From positions 1 to 24,519 of IMG/VR virus record IMGVR_UViG_3300028883_000134: a DNA stretch of 24,519 nucleotides; one strand, given 5' to 3'. Below, piece by piece: positions 20,095-24,519 of this stretch. Below the pieces are notes generated by a model. That model worked only from the letters and a program-made list of their open reading frames with translations. It did no database searches and was not told where the DNA came from. This DNA comes from a virus. Position numbers and translations under genes: made by a program. Each line of letters opens with the position of its first letter. The first letter of the stretch is position 1.

Positions 20095-20185
20095 CATCCA
20101 TTATCATTCATGGATGATGAGTGATAAGCGATTATCACTCTTTTCATCCGAGATGCCCTACTCGGTTATCAAATTGGGCATTATA
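20095..20185 (+). promoter_or_regulatory. Hairpin cluster with mutually exclusive folds
   Basis: After the 19635 gene, CATCCAT/ATGGATG (20095-20116) and GAGTGATAA-GCGA-TTATCACTC (20119-20140, 9 bp with a GNRA tetraloop) can form together. Alternatively TTATCATTCAT (20101-20111) pairs with ATGAGTGATAA (20117-20127, 11 bp with one wobble) and excludes both. ATGCCC (20153-20158) can also pair with GGGCAT (20176-20181), in competition with CCGAG/CTCGG. The next gene starts at 20191. It could be an attenuator, processing site or operator. Confidence 0.45.
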
Positions 20186-20190
20186 ATAAA

Positions 20191-20457
20191 ATGAAAAAAC
20201 AAAAACTTACAAAAGAACAAAGAAAAGAATTAGCTTTGAATGAATATGAAAAAGTTAGACAACTAGCTTATAAGAAATATGAGAAAGTTAAAGAATTAGC
20301 TTATAAGAAATATGAAAAAGTTGCAGTCCCTGCTTATAAGAAATATGAGAAAGTTATAGACCCTGCTTTGAATGAATATGAAAAAGTTAAAGACTCCGCT
20401 TGGGAAAAATATCAAGAAGAATGTGAAAAGATAGATTTAGAGGAGGATTTGAAATGA
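20191..20457 (+). CDS. KKQK-family protein, near-identical twin of the 15263 copy
   Basis: This 88-residue protein differs from the array copy at 15263 at two residues only (E9 for K, K39 for E). It has five hendecads and ends EECEKIDLEEDLK. It lies about 5 kb from its twin and is preceded by unrelated DNA, so the copied unit is just the gene from ATG to coupling junction. It is the first gene after the hairpin cluster. The function is unknown. Confidence 0.75.
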   Translation: MKKQKLTKEQRKELALNEYEKVRQLAYKKYEKVKELAYKKYEKVAVPAYKKYEKVIDPALNEYEKVKDSAWEKYQEECEKIDLEEDLK

Positions 20458-20690
20458 AAAAACAAAAACTCACAAAAGAACAAAGAAAAGATTTAGTTTT
20501 GAAGAAATATAAAAAAGTTAGAGCATTAGCTTGGAAGAAATGTTTAAAAGTTAGAGAATTAGTTTGGGAGAAATGTTTAGAAGAATGTGAAAAGATAGAT
20601 GCTGAGCCAGATGAAATTCCAGATGAAATTCCAGAGATAATTGAACAGGATGGAATTAGATATAAAAGAATAATGGAGAGTGAGAAATGA
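20454..20690 (+). CDS. KKQK-family protein, short divergent copy
   Basis: This 78-residue protein has the head MKKQKLTKEQRKDLVLKKYK, two degenerate units (KKCLKVRELVWEKCLEEC) that have gained Cys in place of Tyr, then DAEPDEIPDEIPE and the tail IIEQDGIRYKRIMESEK. It is coupled by ATGA on both sides. The Cys for Tyr changes at the same position in two units again suggest unit-to-unit homogenisation. Confidence 0.72.
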   Translation: MKKQKLTKEQRKDLVLKKYKKVRALAWKKCLKVRELVWEKCLEECEKIDAEPDEIPDEIPEIIEQDGIRYKRIMESEK

Positions 20691-20899
20691 AATACGAAAT
20701 TAGAGATGAAAATGGAAATGTTCTAGCGAATTGTTATGATTTAGAAAGTGTAGTTTATTATTTGTTAGATATTTTAAATGCAACAAGTCAAAGGTTCTCT
20801 GTATATAAAAGAATTTTTCCAGATGAAATTCCAGATGAAATTCCAGAGATAATTGAACAGAATGGAAGAAAGTATAAATTAATGGAGGGTGAGAAATGA
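20687..20899 (+). CDS. Chimeric small protein carrying a KKQK-family tail
   Basis: In this 70-residue protein residues 1-43 (MKYEIRDENGNVLANCYDLE to SVYKRIF) belong to an unrelated small phage-type protein, with a beta hairpin and a helix. From PDEIPDEIPEIIEQNGRKYK to MEGEK it is the standard KKQK-family tail. This shows the tail and its coupling site moving as a unit onto a foreign head. Confidence 0.68.
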   Translation: MKYEIRDENGNVLANCYDLESVVYYLLDILNATSQRFSVYKRIFPDEIPDEIPEIIEQNGRKYKLMEGEK

Positions 20900-21171
20900 A
20901 AATTAATAGTCTCGTGAGTAAATCGAGGAGAAAAGCAACTGGTTTTAGTTTTGTGCACAAAACTAAAGATAAGTGCCTGTTTAGAATTGCAAGTCTAAAC
21001 TATCTGAATGGAATCGCAAAAGTCTGTGCGTGTAACCGAGTCGTCGTGGAAGATTTACGAAGCAGTATGCCCCCCACAGAACACTCCTTAAATGAGAGTG
21101 GGACTGAACAGAGGGGTTTAATTCCCCCTCTGGGCGTTGAACTAAAGGAAAAAGAGGAGAGTGAGAAATGA
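20896..21171 (+). CDS. Doubtful frame over a structured, compositionally odd segment
   Basis: A 91-codon frame runs between two coupling junctions (start in GAGAAATGA, end EESEK-stop), so ribosomes probably enter it. Its middle, however, uses codons otherwise rare here (CTG, GTC, CCC, CGA) and the DNA has several strong hairpins. The product (KVCACNRVVVEDLRSSMPPT then EQRGLIPPLGVE) resembles nothing I know. The frame may be a chance read-through of an inserted RNA gene or mobile-element remnant. Confidence 0.35.
   Translation: MKINSLVSKSRRKATGFSFVHKTKDKCLFRIASLNYLNGIAKVCACNRVVVEDLRSSMPPTEHSLNESGTEQRGLIPPLGVELKEKEESEK
20944..21132 (+). ncRNA. Candidate structured non-coding RNA (B)
   Basis: This segment holds a perfect 24-base palindrome (20944-20967), hairpin GTTTAGA-(8)-TCTAAAC (20979-21000), the motif AAAGTCTGTGCGTGT..CCGAG (21019-21040), six C in a row (21070-21075), a CACTC/GAGTG hairpin and CAGAGGGG-(8)-CCCCTCTG (21109-21132). 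Composition is clearly less AT-rich than all neighbours. Order of hairpin, motif, run and CTGAAC matches candidate RNA A. It could be a viral RNA gene or the 3' part of a decayed mobile element. Confidence 0.45.
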
Positions 21172-21356
21172 CAGAACTAAAAACATTAAAGGATTTAAGA
21201 TTTAATATAACAGAAAAGAAAATGACATGGTATTTATGGTTATTAACTTTTGTGGCTATAATTTTTATAATTGCAATATTGAATATAATTATAGAACAAG
21301 TTTGGTTTGCTAATCATAGTTTTCCAACTATTGTAAATTGGAGTTTAACAAAATGA
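21168..21356 (+). CDS. ELKTLKD-head membrane protein
   Basis: This 62-residue protein begins MTELKTLKDLRFNITEKKM, which joins the ELKTLKE head to the FNITE element, then has one strong membrane helix at residues 21-43 (WYLWLLTFVAIIFIIAILNI), and ends HSFPTIVNWSLTK. It is another mosaic: a shared soluble head placed before a membrane anchor. It is coupled on both sides. Confidence 0.62.
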   Translation: MTELKTLKDLRFNITEKKMTWYLWLLTFVAIIFIIAILNIIIEQVWFANHSFPTIVNWSLTK

Positions 21357-21589
21357 CAAATTATAACATGAAGCATGAAGAATTCATAAAACATTTAAGA
21401 CAGGCACATATTGAGGGTTACAACAAAGCCCTTGAAGATGTTTTAAGGATTATTCCTACAAGTTGGTTAGACCCAATAATGAGTGATTATCTTTCAAATA
21501 CTATGAATTCCAAAGGATTTGAAGAAATTATGTTGAAAATACATAATAGAATAAAAAAACTAAAGAAAAAAGAGGAGAGTGAGAAATGA
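21353..21589 (+). CDS. Small unknown protein with EESEK tail, 78 residues
   Basis: The ATG at 21353 overlaps the upstream stop; an in-frame TTG at 21338 is unlikely. It begins MTNYNMKHEEFIKHLRQAHI and continues EGYNKALEDVLRIIPTSWLD, a helical soluble protein. The tail KKLKKKEESEK is the exchangeable coupling tail. No family is recognised. Confidence 0.62.
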   Translation: MTNYNMKHEEFIKHLRQAHIEGYNKALEDVLRIIPTSWLDPIMSDYLSNTMNSKGFEEIMLKIHNRIKKLKKKEESEK

Positions 21590-21933
21590 GTAAAACATTG
21601 ATGAATATGGATTTAGAAGAATTAAAGAAAAGAAATAAAAGAAAAACTGCAATCAAGTTGGTTAAATTATTTAATCAATTATCAAAAAAAGGAGAGGTTT
21701 ATTGCTCAGCAAGAGGATTAGATACTTATAAAGATGAAGAGTGGATTTTACTTTATAAAGACTGGATATTACCAAGAGATGAATGTGAGTATGAAAAGAT
21801 AGATGGAAACCTTTACCAATTATGTAATCAAATTAATAATAAAGAATTAATCAAAGATATAATAACAATAGATACTCATACAATAAATTTCATTAAATAT
21901 TTCTTCAACATCACAGAGGAGGATTTGAAATGA
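21586..21933 (+). CDS. Unknown protein with FNITEEDLK tail, 115 residues
   Basis: It begins MSKTLMNMDLEELKKRNKRK and has a helical first part and a mixed second part (DEEWILLYKDWILPRDECEY). The end FFNITEEDLK uses the same tail DNA as the genes at 7091 and 19248, again carrying the next gene's GAGGAGG Shine-Dalgarno site. The function is unknown. Confidence 0.65.
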   Translation: MSKTLMNMDLEELKKRNKRKTAIKLVKLFNQLSKKGEVYCSARGLDTYKDEEWILLYKDWILPRDECEYEKIDGNLYQLCNQINNKELIKDIITIDTHTINFIKYFFNITEEDLK

Positions 21934-22043
21934 CAATAATTGAAATAATACTTTTATCATTTACACTTCTCATTGGTATTTCTTTCCTTTCTTGTATTAT
22001 CTGTTTAATATTAGTAGTGATTAAAGAATTACGGAGGGATTAA
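21930..22043 (+). CDS. Tiny single-helix membrane protein, 37 residues
   Basis: An ATG overlapping the upstream stop after a perfect GAGGAGG site opens a 37-codon frame. Residues 3-29 are one long hydrophobic helix (IIEIILLSFTLLIGISFLS and onward), followed by KELRRD. The strong ribosome site makes translation likely. A holin-like or small anchor role is conceivable but unsupported. Confidence 0.55.
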   Translation: MTIIEIILLSFTLLIGISFLSCIICLILVVIKELRRD

Positions 22044-22051
22044 TTTTAAAA

Positions 22052-22261
22052 ATGAAAACAGAAGAACAAGTAGAGAAAAATTTAAAAACAATACATGAGT
22101 GTGAATATTATAGAGGAAAAATCTCGGATGTTACGCTAAGGAGAGGAGATGGGTTTTTCTCAATACATTGTAAAAAATGTGGGGAGAAATTAGAGGAATC
22201 TCAAGTAGAACCAAAAATGCTTAAAAGGATTAAAAATGAACGAAACAAAAGAAGAAACTGA
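22052..22261 (+). CDS. Small zinc-finger-like protein, 69 residues
   Basis: It begins MKTEEQVEKNLKTIHECEYY and contains HxC (H15, C17) and HCKKC (H39, C40, C43), enough ligands for one zinc site, then a basic helical end (MLKRIKNERNKRRN). It overlaps the TerS-like gene by 26 bases. The gap to the preceding gene is eight bases. Possibly nucleic-acid-binding; no family is recognised. Confidence 0.6.
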   Translation: MKTEEQVEKNLKTIHECEYYRGKISDVTLRRGDGFFSIHCKKCGEKLEESQVEPKMLKRIKNERNKRRN

Positions 22262-22910
22262 GCAAGAATTTGAAGAAGATAAGGAAGAAAAAAGCGAAGA
22301 GTATAATGATGTTATTGTAGTCCCAAAATTAAGTAAAAAGACTTATAATCCAGACTATCGTGATCCTAAATTTGTAGAAAAACTTGGAACTTATTATGTT
22401 ACTACAAATAATTATTCTGAAACTGCGAAGCTATTAAATGAAGAATTTGGAACAACTATTTCTAAAGATCAAGTAAGATATATCTATATCAAAAAAATGG
22501 CTAAAAAAGTTACTCAAGATCCTAATGCTAAAGCTTTTTTTAAAGATGCTTTTAATAGAATGAAAGAGAGATGGGAAGATGCTTGGTGGATGGTAGGAGA
22601 TTTAGTATCTCAATATAAATATCTTAGAAAAGAATTAAATAATGAAACTGATACAGCGAAAGCAATAAAAGTAGTTAAATTATCTCAAACAGTTATTCAA
22701 ATTGCAGAAGCTGTAAGAAGACAATTAGAATTTATACAAAAACAACAAGAACAAATAAAAATACAACAAGAAACTTTAATATTTTCTCCAAGTCAAATAA
22801 ATCAACAAATAACTCCAATATTAAAAACTCTAATAAAAGAAGGTAAAATAGCTCTTTTACAGGATATTCCAGAATGGAAAATTGAGAAAAAGGAGAGCAA
22901 GAAAGAATGA
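22236..22910 (+). CDS. terS: Probable terminase small subunit
   Basis: This 224-residue protein has the layout of small terminases: an acidic disordered N-terminus (to about residue 30), a helix-turn-helix near residues 55-85 (NNYSETAKLLNEEFGTTISK then DQVRYIYIKKM), then long helices for ring assembly (MKERWEDAWWMVGDLVSQYK, and a Gln-rich coiled coil EFIQKQQEQIKIQQE), and a C-terminal acidic/basic tail. TerS rings select the packaging start site. It lies 17 kb from terL and on the opposite strand, which is unusual, so the call rests on architecture and not on neighbours. Confidence 0.6.
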   Translation: MNETKEETEQEFEEDKEEKSEEYNDVIVVPKLSKKTYNPDYRDPKFVEKLGTYYVTTNNYSETAKLLNEEFGTTISKDQVRYIYIKKMAKKVTQDPNAKAFFKDAFNRMKERWEDAWWMVGDLVSQYKYLRKELNNETDTAKAIKVVKLSQTVIQIAEAVRRQLEFIQKQQEQIKIQQETLIFSPSQINQQITPILKTLIKEGKIALLQDIPEWKIEKKESKKE

Positions 22911-23224
22911 AATACAAAATAGAAAAAGAAAACGGAACAACAAGAATTTATGATAGTAACGGAAATGAAGTTTACTTGGAGGATTCTACTGGTTTTTGGG
23001 TAAAGAGGAAGTTGGATAAAAAAGGAAATCAAGTTTATTGGGAGAATTCTGATGGTTATTGGGAAAAGAGCAAGTTTGATAAAAAAGGAAATGAAGTTTA
23101 TTATGAGGATTCTGAGGGTAAAAAATGGGAAACTCCTAAACCTAAAGAAAACATAATTCAATTCAAAGATTTAGACGATTGTTTGAAGAAATTAAAAGGA
23201 GGTGGGAAAAATGAAGAAAATTGA
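22907..23224 (+). CDS. YWEDS-repeat (YD/MORN-like) protein
   Basis: This 105-residue protein is built from three 21-residue units around NGNEVYLEDSTGFWVKRK, KGNQVYWENSDGYW and KGNEVYYEDSEGKKWETP, a repeated beta-hairpin pattern like MORN/YD proteins. It closes with IIQFKDLDDCLKKLKGGGK. The N-terminal part of the fused gene at 14123 is its paralogue. Here the frame ends normally, because the GGAGGTGGGAAAAATG junction is intact, and it starts the next gene at 23211. The function is unknown. Confidence 0.72.
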   Translation: MKYKIEKENGTTRIYDSNGNEVYLEDSTGFWVKRKLDKKGNQVYWENSDGYWEKSKFDKKGNEVYYEDSEGKKWETPKPKENIIQFKDLDDCLKKLKGGGKNEEN

Positions 23225-23573
23225 TTTAACTGAAGTTGAAAAAAGCGAGAATAAGATAAGTTTAGAGGAAAATGAGTTAGAGATTAGAAAGAAAAAGCAG
23301 CAAATTAGAGCTTATGAAAAAGATCTTGAAAAAGATACAGATAATCAAAGACTTGCCCTGGAAATTCATAAGTTAAAGAAGCAAATAGAAATGTGGGAAG
23401 AAGATTTAAAAGATGGAATCTACAAGAAAAAAACGCAAATTTCTATAAGAAAGATTAGAAATGAAATTGCTATCTTAGAACAAAATAACTCAGTTTATAA
23501 AAAGAGATTGAAAACAGGACAAAAAGCTATTGATGTTCCTCAAGTTCAAGAAGTAAAAAAGGAGGAAAAATAA
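23211..23573 (+). CDS. Coiled-coil protein, 120 residues
   Basis: It starts at the ATG at 23211, placed well after GGAGGTG; a GTG at 23202 is part of that site. The whole protein is charged helix (ELEIRKKKQQIRAYEKDLEK, EIHKLKKQIEMWEEDLKDG, RKIRNEIAILEQNNSVYKKR) with heptad spacing, ending VQEVKKEEK. It is probably a rod-like dimer. It directly precedes Alba (GGAGG in its last codons), so the two are made together. Confidence 0.65.
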   Translation: MKKIDLTEVEKSENKISLEENELEIRKKKQQIRAYEKDLEKDTDNQRLALEIHKLKKQIEMWEEDLKDGIYKKKTQISIRKIRNEIAILEQNNSVYKKRLKTGQKAIDVPQVQEVKKEEK

Positions 23574-23833
23574 TGGAAGAAAACACGGTTTTTGTGGGAA
23601 ACAAAGATATAGCTGTTTATATAAAAGCAGTTATGACAAAAATAGAGCAATCTAGTTTTACTTTTGTTAAAACTAGAGGACGGCATGTGCAAAAAGCAAT
23701 ACAATTATCTACCTATTTATCTCACAAAAAAGAATTAAAAATAAGTGAAATAGAACTATCTCCTGGAATCTACCAAACAAAGAACAAAAAAGATATAATC
23801 TCTCCAATAATATCTTTAAAACTATCTAAATAA
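23573..23833 (+). CDS. Alba-family chromatin protein
   Basis: This 86-residue protein follows the Alba pattern: NTVFVGNKDIAVYIKAVM at the N-terminus, then FVKTRGRHVQKAIQLSTYLS, with the RGR/K loop that contacts DNA or RNA, then ISEIELSPGIYQTK and a last strand IISLKLSK. Alba dimers coat DNA and also bind RNA in archaea, so this gene is one of the strongest signs of an archaeal host. The Lys acetylated in cellular Alba cannot be assigned with confidence here. Confidence 0.85.
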   Translation: MEENTVFVGNKDIAVYIKAVMTKIEQSSFTFVKTRGRHVQKAIQLSTYLSHKKELKISEIELSPGIYQTKNKKDIISPIISLKLSK

Positions 23834-23835
23834 AG

Positions 23836-24084
23836 ATGGAAATTTTAGATGTTACAAAAACTGTTACTAGAGAAGGTTTTGATAATTATTATTTTAGTAT
23901 TAGGAATTTTTGGGATAAAGAATATTGTTGCTCAATAGCGGTATTTGATAAAATAATTATAAAATTTAACTGCGAATGCAAACATCAAATCTGGGAAATA
24001 TCAAGAAAAGTAAAAACAGGTAAATTATGTAGACACATAAAACTCTGTAAAGAGTATTTAAAGAACAAAAAAATAATAAAATGA
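23836..24084 (+). CDS. SWIM zinc-finger protein
   Basis: This 82-residue protein has C46-x-C48, then 16 residues, then C65-x-H67, the CxCx(n)CxH signature of SWIM domains, within FNCECKHQIWE and GKLCRHIKLC. The N-terminal half is a beta-rich segment (VTREGFDNYYFSIRN, CCSIAVFDK), similar to the part preceding the zinc site in other SWIM proteins. SWIM domains bind DNA or proteins, often with recombinases. It follows Alba by two bases. Confidence 0.78.
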   Translation: MEILDVTKTVTREGFDNYYFSIRNFWDKEYCCSIAVFDKIIIKFNCECKHQIWEISRKVKTGKLCRHIKLCKEYLKNKKIIK

Positions 24085-24383
24085 ACATAAAAAACATTCC
24101 AACAATAGAAGAAACTCTTAATGATTATGATAAAAAGTTAGAACAGAAAAAAGAAAAGAAGAGAGAATATATGAGAGAATATTATAAGAAGAATAAAGAA
24201 AAGAAGAGAGAAAAGAATAGAGAATATTATCAGAAGAATAAAGAAAAGATGAGAGAAAATCATAGAGAATATTATCAGAAGAATAAAGAAAAGATTAGAG
24301 AAAAGAATAGAGAATATTATCAGAAGAATAAAGAAAAGATTAGAGAATATTACAAAAGAAAAAAGAAGGAGATGGGAAAATAA
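24081..24383 (+). CDS. Basic 15-residue-repeat protein
   Basis: In this 100-residue protein, after MNIKNIPTIEETLNDYDKKL the rest is a Lys/Glu-rich helix with near-identical 15-residue units (REYYQKNKEKMRENH, REYYQKNKEKIREKN, REYYQKNKEKIREYY), that is 45-bp DNA repeats. It is strongly basic and predicted to be one long helix, possibly nucleic-acid-binding. It is coupled to the SWIM gene by an ATGA overlap. Confidence 0.68.
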   Translation: MNIKNIPTIEETLNDYDKKLEQKKEKKREYMREYYKKNKEKKREKNREYYQKNKEKMRENHREYYQKNKEKIREKNREYYQKNKEKIREYYKRKKKEMGK

Positions 24384-24386
24384 AAA

Positions 24387-24519
24387 ATGAGAAATAAGAA
24401 AGTTTTAAAGAAAAGTGATTTGGTATTAAAAAAGATGAAAGAATTTGGAATAGACCTAAAAGAATTAGAAGAAAATTACAGATTAAAGTTTTGTCCAAAG
24501 TCTTTATTAAATGTTATTT
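24387..24519 (+). CDS. Unknown protein, 3' end missing
   Basis: An ATG at 24387, just after the preceding stop, opens a frame that runs off the right edge after 44 codons. Visible part: MRNKKVLKKSDLVLKKMKEF, then GIDLKELEENYRLKFCPKS. It is helical and basic. A Shine-Dalgarno-like AAGGAG lies about 20 bases upstream. No family can be assigned from this piece. Confidence 0.5.
   Translation, partial: MRNKKVLKKSDLVLKKMKEFGIDLKELEENYRLKFCPKSLLNVI

Noticed and set aside
20090-20160. C/D box sRNA, because GATGATGA resembles a C box
   Set aside because: No CUGA D box or D'/C' pair follows at the right spacing; alternative hairpins explain the sequence better.
13827-20690. Diversity-generating retroelement
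   Set aside because: Variation is not confined to A positions against a template, and no reverse transcriptase is seen in the window.
20896-21171. tmRNA or RNase P RNA, considered because of the GC-rich hairpins
   Set aside because: None of the conserved core motifs (tRNA-like acceptor and T arm, or CR-I/CR-V elements) could be matched.

Overview
The window looks like part of the genome of a tailed (HK97-type) virus of an archaeon. The virus evidence is a large terminase, a portal protein, a probable small terminase, and many short, tightly packed genes of unknown function. Four things point to an archaeal host: a tRNA gene interrupted at position 37/38 by an intron flanked by a canonical bulge-helix-bulge; an Alba chromatin protein gene; TATA boxes centred about 26 bases before several operon-first start codons, so leaderless messages; and Shine-Dalgarno sites before internal operon genes. 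The DNA is very AT-rich. A DPANN or other AT-rich mesophilic host is possible but is only a guess.

Layout. Positions 1-7812 are read leftward. From the left edge inward they hold a virion-type protein cut by the edge, a beta-rich protein, the portal, a Lys-rich membrane protein, a 430-base gene-free structured element closed by a 21-base terminal helix, and the large terminase. Then come small DNA-transaction and regulatory genes (membrane protein, AbrB-like, RusA-like, winged helix, OB-like), the intron-bearing tRNA(CAU), a few tiny genes and a sulfotransferase. Positions 7813-8506 form a divergent control region with inverted repeats around TATA boxes and a very AT-rich tract. Everything from 8507 to the right end is read rightward as long runs of overlapping ATGA-coupled small genes.

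The outstanding feature of the right half is a family of 13 genes sharing an MKKQKLTKEQRK-type head, 1-10 copies of an 11-residue (33-bp) repeat built on YEKV, and one of a few exchangeable tails. Eight stand head to tail at 13827-16255 and the others are scattered at 9516, 9679, 18429, 20191 and 20454. The tails recur on unrelated genes, on both strands, because the DNA coding for them also carries the Shine-Dalgarno site and the ATGA stop/start for the next gene. The right arm therefore looks like a cassette array that recombines at its translational-coupling junctions. Homopolymer indels have broken one copy (9516) and fused another to an upstream gene (14123).

Between and after the array lie a ribbon-helix-helix protein, a P-loop ATPase, two wHTH-like or unknown proteins, a probable ssDNA-binding protein, a TerS-like protein, a coiled-coil protein, Alba, a SWIM zinc-finger protein and a repeat-rich basic protein. 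Several gene-free segments look like structured RNAs: 2871-3300, 7932-8008, 9026-9148, 17480-17870, 20095-20185 and 20944-21132. The segments at 17.5 and 20.9 kb share a short sequence/structure signature.

All calls come from reading the sequence. No database search or folding program was run.
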